DNA from: an uncultured Lachnobacterium sp.
GTDB taxonomy: Bacteria; Bacillota; Clostridia; Lachnospirales; Lachnospiraceae
Length of the DNA stretch: 64,000 nucleotides
Assembly (NCBI GenBank): GCA_900550545.1
Contig: URSS01000001.1
Coordinates: 62,001-126,000, forward strand
Reading direction: 5' to 3'
The position numbers were made by a program, and so were the translations under genes. The notes under the pieces were generated by a model. It searched no databases. It saw only the letters and a list, made by a program, of their open reading frames with translations, and had not been told where the DNA came from. This document shows positions 18,875-27,173 of the stretch, in pieces (positions within the stretch are counted from its first letter, which is position 1; the number at the start of each line of letters is the position of its first letter).

Positions 18875-19666
18875 CTACTTCTTTGATGGTTCCATGATTT
18901 CCGTCAGCTTCGCCGCAGTCTCCGCATTCATCTTGCCAAGAATATCCGCCCTCGCCTGTGCTCCCATACACATCAGTATATCGGAAACCAGTCCCAAGTT
19001 GTCTGTCATTGTATCAAAAATGGCAGCTGCTTCCTTTGGTTTCATTTGCGAATATGTCTTCGCGTAATCCTGAACCTCATCATCGTAGGTAATCTGTTCA
19101 ACAACTTGTTTATATAAGACTTCCGCATTCTCTGGATCAATGCTTTCATAATAAGTCTTATATTCATTTATATCGGGTGCTTCATCAGAAAAAACAACCT
19201 CTTCATAAAATTTTTCTTTTTCCTTTTCAAAGGCTGCCTGATCTTTTTTATAGCTAGACAAATCTTTGATTTGTTTTTTCAAATCCTTAATTGTCTGTTT
19301 GTCTTTTTTCTTTTTATTCTGTGCTTCATCTAACTGTAATTCCAATTCTTTGATACGATTGACCGCATCATCTAAAGATGAGTACTGGTACTGCGTATCT
19401 TCCGTTTCATAAGTACCTTGTGTGCTTTCCTGATTCGGGAGAATTTTGTTGATATACGGAACATCCTTTAATATAGGATAAAGCACCGTCGACCCAAAGC
19501 CCCCAACATCTGTTTTAATCAGAATAGCTATAATTCCAAGCCAGATAATGATGATAAGAACTGTAACAAGGGCTAACACACCTTTTCCGCCCTCTTTTTC
19601 TTCATCCAGTTCCTTATTTTCTTCTTTATCAATTTCTTTTTCTTTATCTCTGTCTTTTTTCGCCAT
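18875..19666 (-). CDS. MotE-like flagellar protein (TM, coiled coil, MgtE_N-like domain)
   Basis: This 263-aa protein has a very charged N-terminus (KDRDKEKEIDKEENKELDEE), one transmembrane helix (about 30-55), a coiled coil (about 95-150) and a C-terminal MgtE N-domain-like module (YSQMKPKEAAAIFDTM ... MGAQARADILGKMNAETAAK). That layout matches MotE/YlxF proteins found between fliJ and fliK, in which the domain is thought to act in stator or export function. The function is inferred from layout and position. Confidence 0.8.
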   Translation of the reverse strand: MAKKDRDKEKEIDKEENKELDEEKEGGKGVLALVTVLIIIIWLGIIAILIKTDVGGFGSTVLYPILKDVPYINKILPNQESTQGTYETEDTQYQYSSLDDAVNRIKELELQLDEAQNKKKKDKQTIKDLKKQIKDLSSYKKDQAAFEKEKEKFYEEVVFSDEAPDINEYKTYYESIDPENAEVLYKQVVEQITYDDEVQDYAKTYSQMKPKEAAAIFDTMTDNLGLVSDILMCMGAQARADILGKMNAETAAKLTEIMEPSKK

Positions 19667-19679
19667 TGGGATTTCTCCT

Positions 19680-20117
19680 TTATTTATTGTAAGTATAACT
19701 TACCAGTTCATCTATTTCTTTTGTTTCTGCTTCAGCAAGTTCATGCTTAAATTCCTCAAATGCCTTTTCTCTCAGTTTTTCCTGAACCTTTCTTTCCTGC
19801 ACAACTTCATTCAGTTTATCACGAGCCTCTTCCATTGCCTTTTCCGCTTTATGAACTTCCATCATCTGTCTACGCACAATCGTTTTCATATTATTCAAGT
19901 CAGCTCTGGCATGAAAAACTTCTTCCATATCCAGTTTTCCTGTCATGGCATTCTTTAATTTTTTTTCATACCCCATACGTCGAATAATATATTCCTGTAA
20001 TACATTTTGCTCGTCCAGATATTTTTGGTTTGCTGTACCATAAGCCATCTTTGCCTGTGTTTCCAGTTTGAGTTTGATATCCAATATATTCTGCATCTGG
20101 TAGACAAATTTTGCCAT
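19680..20117 (-). CDS. fliJ: Flagellar export chaperone FliJ
   Basis: FliJ is the coiled-coil stalk of the export ATPase. The 145-aa protein is helical throughout, with the family start KFVYQMQNILDIKLKLETQAK and highly charged heptads to the C-terminus. Direct linkage to fliI (24 nt) is canonical. The family is poorly conserved in sequence, so length, helical character and order carry the call. Confidence 0.9.
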   Translation of the reverse strand: MAKFVYQMQNILDIKLKLETQAKMAYGTANQKYLDEQNVLQEYIIRRMGYEKKLKNAMTGKLDMEEVFHARADLNNMKTIVRRQMMEVHKAEKAMEEARDKLNEVVQERKVQEKLREKAFEEFKHELAEAETKEIDELVSYTYNK

Positions 20118-20141
20118 ACACTACATCTCCTTCAAAACTGA

Positions 20142-21452
20142 TTAATTTTCGAATACTTTTGCAAGTAATTCTATCTCTTCATCAAATGTAAATTTTTCGT
20201 CCGTTCCCTGACATAAAAAAGCATTAACATCTTTAATTTTTTTTATTGCATAATCAATATCCGGATTGGAACCATTCTTATATGCACCAATATTAATCAA
20301 GTCCTCCGCCTCATTATATGTTGCAAGAACATTTTTTAATTTTCCGGCTAAGGTTTTGTGCTCTTTTGTTACAATTGAATTCATGACACGGGAAATGCTC
20401 TGTAAAATATCAATCGCCGGGTAATGATTCTTGTGTCCAAGTTTACGATCCAGCATAATATGTCCATCCAGAATTCCTCTTGCCGTGTCCGTAATCGGCT
20501 CATTAAAATCGTCACCATCTACCAGCACCGTATAGAGTCCCGTAATTGATCCTTTGTCATTCGTTCCTGCACGTTCGAGAAGTTTTGGCATCTCCGAATA
20601 AACACTCGGTGGATATCCTCTTGTAACAGGCGGTTCTCCGGATGCCAGACCGATTTCTCTCTGCGCCTGTGAAAAACGCGTCATCGAATCCATCATCAGC
20701 AAAACATCTTTTCCCTGATTGCGAAAATACTCCGCAACCGCAGTCGCCGTTTTCGCACACTTATTTCGAATTAACGCCGGTTTGTCTGAAGTTGCGACAA
20801 CGACAACAGATCTTGCCATTCCTTCCGGGCCAAGATCTCGTTCAATGAACTCACGCACCTCTCGGCCACGCTCGCCAATCAGTGCAATCACATTAACATC
20901 TGCTTTCGTATTGCGGGCAAACATGCCAAGTAGTGTGCTTTTACCAACTCCGGATCCGGCAAAAACGCCGATTCTTTGACCTTTTCCAACTGTGATAAGA
21001 CCATCAACCGCCTTTACTCCAAGTGGAAGTACCTCACTGATAATCTCACGATCCATCGGATCTGGTGGTGCCTGTTCCAACGGATAATATTCTCCATGAA
21101 CTTCCTTTTCGCTGTCAGTAAGACGCCCTATTCCATCCAATGTATGTCCTAAAAGTTCATCACTCACTAAAACAGACAATGGATGCCCGGTATTCTCTAC
21201 TATGCATCCAACGCCAACACCTTCCACACTGTCAACCGGCATAAGAATCAGCTTGGAATCATGAAATCCTACCACTTCAGCAATCACATGTTCCTTCTGA
21301 TTTTCCCCTGGATATATCCGGCACAAATCTCCCAGACGTGCTTTGGGTCCAATTGATTCAATTGTAAGTCCAACTACTTTCGCAACTTTTCCATAGCTTT
21401 TATAAAAAGTCCGATCCATAAGTTGCAAATATTTTTTTGCTTTCTCAATCAC
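20142..21452 (-). CDS. fliI: Flagellum-specific export ATPase FliI
   Basis: FliI is an F1-beta-like hexameric ATPase that energises flagellar export. The 436-aa protein has the Walker A GVFAGSGVGKSTLLGM (about residue 165), the block VIALIGERGREVREFIERDL, Walker B VLLMMDSMTRFSQAQREIGL and GEPPVTRGYPPSVYS. It starts 15 nt after fliH. Confidence 0.98.
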   Translation of the reverse strand: MIEKAKKYLQLMDRTFYKSYGKVAKVVGLTIESIGPKARLGDLCRIYPGENQKEHVIAEVVGFHDSKLILMPVDSVEGVGVGCIVENTGHPLSVLVSDELLGHTLDGIGRLTDSEKEVHGEYYPLEQAPPDPMDREIISEVLPLGVKAVDGLITVGKGQRIGVFAGSGVGKSTLLGMFARNTKADVNVIALIGERGREVREFIERDLGPEGMARSVVVVATSDKPALIRNKCAKTATAVAEYFRNQGKDVLLMMDSMTRFSQAQREIGLASGEPPVTRGYPPSVYSEMPKLLERAGTNDKGSITGLYTVLVDGDDFNEPITDTARGILDGHIMLDRKLGHKNHYPAIDILQSISRVMNSIVTKEHKTLAGKLKNVLATYNEAEDLINIGAYKNGSNPDIDYAIKKIKDVNAFLCQGTDEKFTFDEEIELLAKVFEN

Positions 21453-21467
21453 AAATATGCTCCATCT

Positions 21468-22298
21468 TTATACAAGTGACTTAATATCTTTTAAAAGGTT
21501 TTCAAGCTGTGTATCAATTCCACAATCAAACACGCCAAACGAAGTTTCTATCTTGCATTGGTCATCTTGCATTTTCGCATCATGAACAAATTCTATGGAT
21601 ACTTTCTGTCCAACAATTTCCCGGATTTCATCCATATGTGCTTCAATAATTTCGCGGTTCGCTTCATTTACATGAATACGAATTTCATCGCCAACCTCAA
21701 TATCCATCAATACATTTTTCACTAATGAATATAAAATTTCTCTTTTATTTTCAAACTGAATATGAAAAACCTTGTCAAAAACCTGAATCACAGCATCGAC
21801 AATATCACCTTCCATAGCATTGATATTTTGCTCATACTCACTTTCCAGCTCCTGTTTTCGTGCCTCCAGCTCCTGTTCTTTTTCGCGGTACTGTGCTTCC
21901 AAAGCCTCTTCTTTTTCTTTTCCACCTTCTGCATAGCCCAATTGCTTCTGTTCCTGCATCAGCTTATTGGCTTTTTCTCCCGCATTCTGTAGAATCTGCT
22001 GTGCATTCACCTGGGCATTTTCGATAATACTCTGAGCTTCTCTCTTGGCGACCTCAAGTGTCACTTGACGTATTTTTTCTGCTTCTGCTTTGATTTTTTG
22101 TATTTCCTGCGCCGGATCACCAGTTGGGACCGCTGAAATCCCATCCAATTTCGGCATAATTGGTAATTCTTTATGTATGTTAACTTCGTTATTGTGAAAG
22201 TGCGATTTTTCAAGTCTTTGATCTGAATTGATAATGCGTTTTCCTCCATCTGAGTTAACAACATAACATTGCTTTAACAGATTAGACAACGATATCAT
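21468..22298 (-). CDS. fliH: Flagellar export ATPase regulator FliH
   Basis: FliH is the peripheral stalk of the FliI ATPase. It has a Gln/Glu-rich coiled coil (about 75-170) with repeats such as KEQELEARKQELESEYEQN and a C-terminal V-ATPase E-subunit-like domain (VFDKVFHIQFENKREILYSL). The open frame begins with GTG at 22310. ATG 22298 directly abuts a GGAGGTG SD, while a TTG at 22289 has ideal spacing, so the true start is one of these. The gene overlaps the end of fliG. Confidence 0.9.
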   Translation of the reverse strand: MISLSNLLKQCYVVNSDGGKRIINSDQRLEKSHFHNNEVNIHKELPIMPKLDGISAVPTGDPAQEIQKIKAEAEKIRQVTLEVAKREAQSIIENAQVNAQQILQNAGEKANKLMQEQKQLGYAEGGKEKEEALEAQYREKEQELEARKQELESEYEQNINAMEGDIVDAVIQVFDKVFHIQFENKREILYSLVKNVLMDIEVGDEIRIHVNEANREIIEAHMDEIREIVGQKVSIEFVHDAKMQDDQCKIETSFGVFDCGIDTQLENLLKDIKSLV

Positions 22299-23286
22299 CA
22301 CCTCCACCACGGGAAATCACGATTTCACCAGCATCCTCTAACTTACGAATAATATTGACAACTTTCTGTTGTGCTTCTTCCACATCTTTCATACGTACAG
22401 GGCCCATGAAATCCATATCCTCTTTGATCATTGCCGCCAAACGCTTAGACAGGTTCTTAAATATAACATTCTGTACTTCCTCAGATGTATTCTTAAGAGC
22501 AAGCTCAAGATCAGCATTTTCAACATCACGCAGCACTCGCTGTATTGCACGATCGTCCAACAATAAAATATCCTCGAACACGAACATTTTTTTTCGGATT
22601 TCGTCCGCAAGCTCCGGCTCCTCGATTTCGAGTGATTCCATAATATGCTTTTCGGTTCCTCTGTCCACACTGTTCAAAATGTTTACAATTGCGTCGATAC
22701 CACCAACAATTGTGTAATCCTGATTAACAAGAGACGCAAGTTTACGTTCCAATACGCTCTCCACTTCTTTGATTACATCCGGAGAGGTACGATCCATTGT
22801 TGCAATTCTCTTTGCAACATCCGCCTGCTTTTCTGGCGGCAAAGCACTCAAAACGAGTGATGCCTGACCAGGTGCCAGATAAGACAAAATCATGGCAATT
22901 GTCTGTGGATGCTCATCCTGAATAAAATTCAGGAGCTGACTCGGATCGGTCTTTCTCACAAACTCGAATGGGCGCACCTGCAAGGATGCCGTTAATTTTG
23001 CGATAACTCCCTGTGCCTTGTCACTTCCAAGTGCTTTTTCTAACAATTCTTTCGCATAATTAATACCGCCTTCTGCAATATACTGTTGTGCAAGGCATAC
23101 TTGATAAAATTCATCTAAAACTTCTTCTTTTGTCTGTGGCGAAACACTTCTTGTATTTGCAATTTCAAGGGTAAGTTCTTCAATCTCATCTTCTTTGAGA
23201 TGTTTGAAAATAGTAGCTGCTTTTTCAGGTCCCAAAGTAATTAATAAGATGGCAGCTTTCTGTACACCCGTATAAGACTCACTCAT
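22282..23286 (-). CDS. fliG: Flagellar motor switch protein FliG
   Basis: FliG links the MS ring to the C-ring and interacts with MotA. The 334-aa protein shows GVQKAAILLITLGPEKAATI at the N-terminus, the EHPQTIAMILSYL motif in the middle domain, and a C-terminal torque helix with alternating charges (IRKKMFVFEDILLLDDRAIQ). It lies 3 nt after fliF. Confidence 0.98.
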   Translation of the reverse strand: MSESYTGVQKAAILLITLGPEKAATIFKHLKEDEIEELTLEIANTRSVSPQTKEEVLDEFYQVCLAQQYIAEGGINYAKELLEKALGSDKAQGVIAKLTASLQVRPFEFVRKTDPSQLLNFIQDEHPQTIAMILSYLAPGQASLVLSALPPEKQADVAKRIATMDRTSPDVIKEVESVLERKLASLVNQDYTIVGGIDAIVNILNSVDRGTEKHIMESLEIEEPELADEIRKKMFVFEDILLLDDRAIQRVLRDVENADLELALKNTSEEVQNVIFKNLSKRLAAMIKEDMDFMGPVRMKDVEEAQQKVVNIIRKLEDAGEIVISRGGGDDIVV

Positions 23287-23289
23287 GCT

Positions 23290-24912
23290 TTACTCCCAAT
23301 CCTCATTCAACCAATTACGCAACAGTAATGCTGCCGCATCTGGATTTTCATCCACAAATTTTTCTATTAATAACCGGGTCTCTGATTTTTCAGAGTATCC
23401 GATATCATCTAAATCTTCCGACGTATCCGCGGTCGACTGTAAAAGTGCATCGACAGAAAGTTCTGGCTCTGCTTCCTCTTCATCCTGTTTTCTAGTACTT
23501 CTAAACACAACAAAACCAAGTAATGCAAAGATCAGTACCGCAAGTGCAATCTGCAAAATGTCAGTCAAACCGATGCCCTTGCTACTGGAGTCTACGAACT
23601 GCGGCCGTTCATAACATACAAAAGAAATCTGGTCGGTATTAAATCCTGTAGATTTTGCAATCAGATCAATATAGTCCTGATTTGCATTTACCTGAACCGG
23701 ATCACTATGTGCAGCCTTAAACTCGTCAAATGTCATATCATCTAACTGACCACTCGCCTTAAGTTCATCTTCATCGTAAACAACCCATCTTGTCGCCGAA
23801 ACCGCAACCGAACAAGTATCATAATTAATCACACCACCATTATTGGTTGTCTTGGTGTCTTCTTCATTCGGTGCATATACTGTATCGGTGTCCGTAATGC
23901 TGGATTCTGTAATCTCTCCATCCTGCGTTACATAGGTTGGTGTGTCATCATTCGAGTCTGTTCCCGGAACTGCTGCCTGCCCACCAGTAGCATCTGAAGT
24001 ATATTCTGATTTGCTGGTAATTTCTCCGTTGTCCATTCCATCGTTATGTGAATATACTTTTGTCTCTTTCTCCACTTTGTCAAAAGACATATCAAGATTG
24101 ATTCCGACCTGAACATCTGAAAAGATTCCAGACTGTACAAGAACATCTTTGATATTCTGCTTGACCATATTCTGTGTTTTTTCTTTTGCGCTCAAATTGG
24201 AAGATAAAACCGCCGACGCAGAATCCTGATCAGCTCCTGAATAGAGAAGCTTCGACGTTTTCTGATCCAGTATTGTAATCTTTTGCGTTGAATCATTTCC
24301 AAGCTGCGTTGCAACAAAACGTGCAATCGAATACGCCTGATCTTCGTCCATATCACCATTTAAAGCAAGTGATACACTGGCAGAGCTCTCCTGCATCTGT
24401 GAAAGAAGCGTTCCATCATCTGTTGGAACATCCAGTGCAACTGTTGCAGAATCAATCAAATCATTTGCTGTCAGATCCTTTGCCAGTTTTTCTTCCATAT
24501 AATTTTTGTATAACTTCTGTTTGTCCGCTTCTGTCGTAGACATGCTTCCATTTACAACGCTCGAAAGATCCGGACCGGAAAGTGAATATCCGGCGGTCGC
24601 AATATCATTGGAACCAAGCAGCATATTTGCCGCACTTTCATCTTTTACATTCACTTCAAAATGCGTAGAATTTGATACTTTATAATCTATTGTACCATCA
24701 GAATCAAGTAAATCCTTTACCTGGCTGGCCACTTTTGTATTTTCGCAATCAATCAGTGTCGTGTAAGTAGGTTTTGTTACAACAACATATAAAATCACAA
24801 GCGCAACTATCACAATTGCTGTCAGGCTGAGCATAAGTGCCCTTTGCTTATTATTAAATTTCTTCCACCATGCGACTACACGATCGATTATTTTCTGTAA
24901 CTGTTCCGGCAT
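23290..24912 (-). CDS. fliF: MS-ring protein FliF
   Basis: FliF forms the membrane/supramembrane ring on which the flagellum assembles. The 540-aa protein has two transmembrane helices (LSLTAIVIVALVILYVVV near 35 and LQIALAVLIFALLGFVVF near 460), a periplasmic YscJ/FliF domain (IATAGYSLSGPDL ... EEKLAKDLTANDLI) and a C-terminal FliG-binding tail. The central part (about 300-370) is Asp/Thr/Ser-rich. Confidence 0.97.
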   Translation of the reverse strand: MPEQLQKIIDRVVAWWKKFNNKQRALMLSLTAIVIVALVILYVVVTKPTYTTLIDCENTKVASQVKDLLDSDGTIDYKVSNSTHFEVNVKDESAANMLLGSNDIATAGYSLSGPDLSSVVNGSMSTTEADKQKLYKNYMEEKLAKDLTANDLIDSATVALDVPTDDGTLLSQMQESSASVSLALNGDMDEDQAYSIARFVATQLGNDSTQKITILDQKTSKLLYSGADQDSASAVLSSNLSAKEKTQNMVKQNIKDVLVQSGIFSDVQVGINLDMSFDKVEKETKVYSHNDGMDNGEITSKSEYTSDATGGQAAVPGTDSNDDTPTYVTQDGEITESSITDTDTVYAPNEEDTKTTNNGGVINYDTCSVAVSATRWVVYDEDELKASGQLDDMTFDEFKAAHSDPVQVNANQDYIDLIAKSTGFNTDQISFVCYERPQFVDSSSKGIGLTDILQIALAVLIFALLGFVVFRSTRKQDEEEAEPELSVDALLQSTADTSEDLDDIGYSEKSETRLLIEKFVDENPDAAALLLRNWLNEDWE

Positions 24913-24932
24913 GTTATCCCCTCACTCGCCTA

Positions 24933-25244
24933 TTATACAGACATCTGCATAAGTTCTTTGTATCCATCGACTAATTTATCTCTTACTGCAACTGTATACT
25001 GCAATGCAATATTCGCCTTTGTTTCTGCAATAAGTAAATCATGTGTATTATCTGACTCTCCAAGTGCGAACCGGATTTCTTCCGACTCCGCCTTGTTCTG
25101 TAGATCATTTGTCTCATCTACTGACTGCATCATTGCAGACAGGATGGAATCAAAGCTGTTCGTTTTGTTATCATCAGTGGATGTCTTCTGTGTATATATA
25201 TTCGAATAAATTGGTAACACACCATTCAATGCTGAAATATCCAT
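24933..25244 (-). CDS. fliE: Hook-basal body protein FliE
   Basis: FliE joins the MS ring to the rod. The C-terminal part has the family pattern HDLLIAETKANIALQYTVAVRDKLVDGYKELMQM (quoted in part). The frame extends to a TTG at 25262, but ATG 25244 has GAGGA 7 nt upstream and gives MDISALNGVLP, a normal 103 aa, so it is chosen. It sits between fliF and flgC. Confidence 0.95.
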   Translation of the reverse strand: MDISALNGVLPIYSNIYTQKTSTDDNKTNSFDSILSAMMQSVDETNDLQNKAESEEIRFALGESDNTHDLLIAETKANIALQYTVAVRDKLVDGYKELMQMSV

Positions 25245-25293
25245 TTCTTTTTCCTCATACAATTTGCAAATTTATCTATAATAAACTAATGAA

Positions 25294-25734
25294 TTACTGT
25301 CCGATTGATAATCCGGTCTGCGCCATGCTCTTGCTTGCTTCAAAAGCAGTAGCATTTGCTTCGTACGCACGCGTAGAATCAATCAGATTTGTCATTTCTG
25401 TAACCGTATTGACATTCGGATAAGAAACATATCCATTTTCATCAGCATCCGGATTTGCCGGATCATATTCTTTTACAAAATCCGTCTCATAATCTTCCCG
25501 AACAGAGGTAACTTTCACCCCATTACCGATTGCTGCATTTTTTGATGCAGAATAATACTGGGAAAAAGGTGTCACATTGCGTTCTCCAAAAGTAACAACC
25601 TTTCTACGGTACGGACCTCCACTCTCTGTCGAAGTTGTATTAACATTTGCTATATTTTCTGCAATAATGTCCGTACGAAAGCGTTCTGCAGTCATTGCAG
25701 ATGCGCTGATATTAAACGACTGAAATAAAGCCAT
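25294..25734 (-). CDS. flgC: Flagellar rod protein FlgC
   Basis: FlgC is a proximal rod subunit. The 146-aa protein carries the rod signature SASAMTAERFRTDIIAENIA followed by NVNTTST, and ends with the C-terminal coil NTVTEMTNLIDSTRAYEANA. It lies 13 nt after flgB. Confidence 0.97.
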   Translation of the reverse strand: MALFQSFNISASAMTAERFRTDIIAENIANVNTTSTESGGPYRRKVVTFGERNVTPFSQYYSASKNAAIGNGVKVTSVREDYETDFVKEYDPANPDADENGYVSYPNVNTVTEMTNLIDSTRAYEANATAFEASKSMAQTGLSIGQ

Positions 25735-25747
25735 CTTTTATTCCTCC

Positions 25748-26137
25748 TTAACTGATTACTGATTTCATTCGGCTGAACTGGTTATTGATTCCCGCTGTAA
25801 TTCCTTCATATCGAAGCTGCTCAGAAGCATATTCCACTTCTTCCGAGTCAATATCCACATTGCTTCCATCCAGACGATACGAATAGTTCGTCAAATCGGT
25901 ATACACGGACGGATTCAGACGATCCAGATTCGCATGATCAATTTTATAATCTAGCGACGTATGTTTGCAACGCCCCAATTCCTCTTTCAGGGTGCTTTCA
26001 AAATCAAGGTCTTTTCTCTTGTATCCAGGTGTATTTACATTAGCAATGTTATTTGCCAGAACGGTTTCTCGCTTCCAGCTTGCATCTGCCGCTTTATCTA
26101 AAACATTGACGTAATTAAATGCGTTTGTACTTAACAT
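25748..26137 (-). CDS. flgB: Flagellar rod protein FlgB
   Basis: FlgB is a proximal rod subunit and the first gene of the flagellar operon. The 129-aa protein has WKRETVLANNIANVNTPGYK and ends GITAGINNQFSRMKSVIS, both typical. A consensus sigma-A promoter lies 44 nt upstream of the start, after the codY terminator. Confidence 0.97.
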   Translation of the reverse strand: MLSTNAFNYVNVLDKAADASWKRETVLANNIANVNTPGYKRKDLDFESTLKEELGRCKHTSLDYKIDHANLDRLNPSVYTDLTNYSYRLDGSNVDIDSEEVEYASEQLRYEGITAGINNQFSRMKSVIS

Positions 26138-26180
26138 GTTTCTCCCTTCATCTAGTGCCCCTAATTATTCTATCATACTA

Positions 26181-26208
26181 ATTATAGTATACTTCCCTCA
26201 AAAAACAA
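26181..26208 (-). promoter_or_regulatory. Sigma-A-type promoter of the flgB operon
   Basis: On the minus strand TTGTTT (26203-26208) and TATAAT (26181-26186) are 16 bp apart. It sits in the only sizeable gap between codY and flgB and should drive the first flagellar block. CodY or other operators could overlap it; an obvious CodY box was not confirmed. Confidence 0.75.
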
Positions 26209-26241
26209 GTGCTTTTTTCCTAAATTCTCCAAATATGCGAC

Positions 26242-26274
26242 AAAAAAGGACCTATATCTTGTATAAGTCCCTTT
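26242..26274 (-). terminator. Intrinsic terminator after codY
   Basis: A hairpin with arms 26248-26256 and 26262-26270 (extended by A/T pairs) is followed on the minus strand by TTTTTT. It contains G-U wobbles. It separates codY from the flagellar operon. Confidence 0.7.
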
Positions 26275-26301
26275 AAACATCCACTCCATTGGCATATGAA
26301 A

Positions 26302-27081
26302 TTATTTTTTATTTTTCTTTTTTAATTGTTCAAGTTCGTCGAAAACCACATCGTTGACAACTTTGATGTAAGTTCCTTTCATTCCAGATGAACGTGACTC
26401 AATAACACCGGCACTTTCAAACTTACGCAACGCATTTACAATGACAGACCGGGTAATTCCAACCCGATCCGCAATCCTGCTCGCCACAAGAATACCTTCA
26501 TTTCCGTCCAGTTCATCAAATATATGTGTAATCGCCTCCAACTCAGAAAATGAAAGTGTACTAATCGCAGATTTTACAATTGCAACTTTACGTTCTTCCT
26601 CTGCGCTCTCTTCATTGACTGAGCGCATCATTTCAAGTCCGACAACCGTTGTTCCATACTCTGTGAGAATAATATCATCAATATCGTACTCTCTCTCACT
26701 GCGGTACTCAAAAAGAGTTCCAAGCCTCTCGCCTGCAATATCAATTGGTGTAATAATCGCACGATATCTGCGGGATTCTTCCCCGAAACCCAGCGTTTCC
26801 AGATTAACATTCTCTTTTGTAGAAAGGATGCCAAGCAATCGTTCATTCAAATCCGGATCAATATATCCACCAACTTCATCCACAATCAGTTCATGCAATT
26901 CGTCTACTCCTTTGCAAACACTTGAGCCAAGTACTTTGCCTTTCTTGCTGATCACAAGGATATCGGAATCCAAAATTCCGGTCAGCACATCACAAATGTC
27001 ATTAAAAACAACTTTTGACGAGCTGTTATTATGAAGAAGTTTATTAATTTTCCTAGTCTTATCCAGAAGCTGAACACTCAT
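26302..27081 (-). CDS. codY: GTP/branched-chain-amino-acid-sensing repressor CodY
   Basis: CodY is the global nutrient regulator of low-GC Firmicutes. The N-terminal GAF domain and the C-terminal winged HTH with the diagnostic recognition helix VASRIADRVGITRSVIVNAL are present. The frame opens at 27096, but ATG 27081 has GGGAG 8 nt upstream and gives exactly the usual 259 aa starting MSVQLLDKTRKIN. It is the last gene of comM-dprA-topA-codY and lies next to the flagellar promoter, a motility gene set that CodY controls in several Firmicutes. Confidence 0.97.
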   Translation of the reverse strand: MSVQLLDKTRKINKLLHNNSSSKVVFNDICDVLTGILDSDILVISKKGKVLGSSVCKGVDELHELIVDEVGGYIDPDLNERLLGILSTKENVNLETLGFGEESRRYRAIITPIDIAGERLGTLFEYRSEREYDIDDIILTEYGTTVVGLEMMRSVNEESAEEERKVAIVKSAISTLSFSELEAITHIFDELDGNEGILVASRIADRVGITRSVIVNALRKFESAGVIESRSSGMKGTYIKVVNDVVFDELEQLKKKNKK

Positions 27082-27173
27082 ATTTATTTCTCCCATCTAT
27101 TTTTTGAGAATTTCCATATATTATGAGTTTAGCACTATTTATCTGACAATTCAACTTTTTTTATAAAATTGAA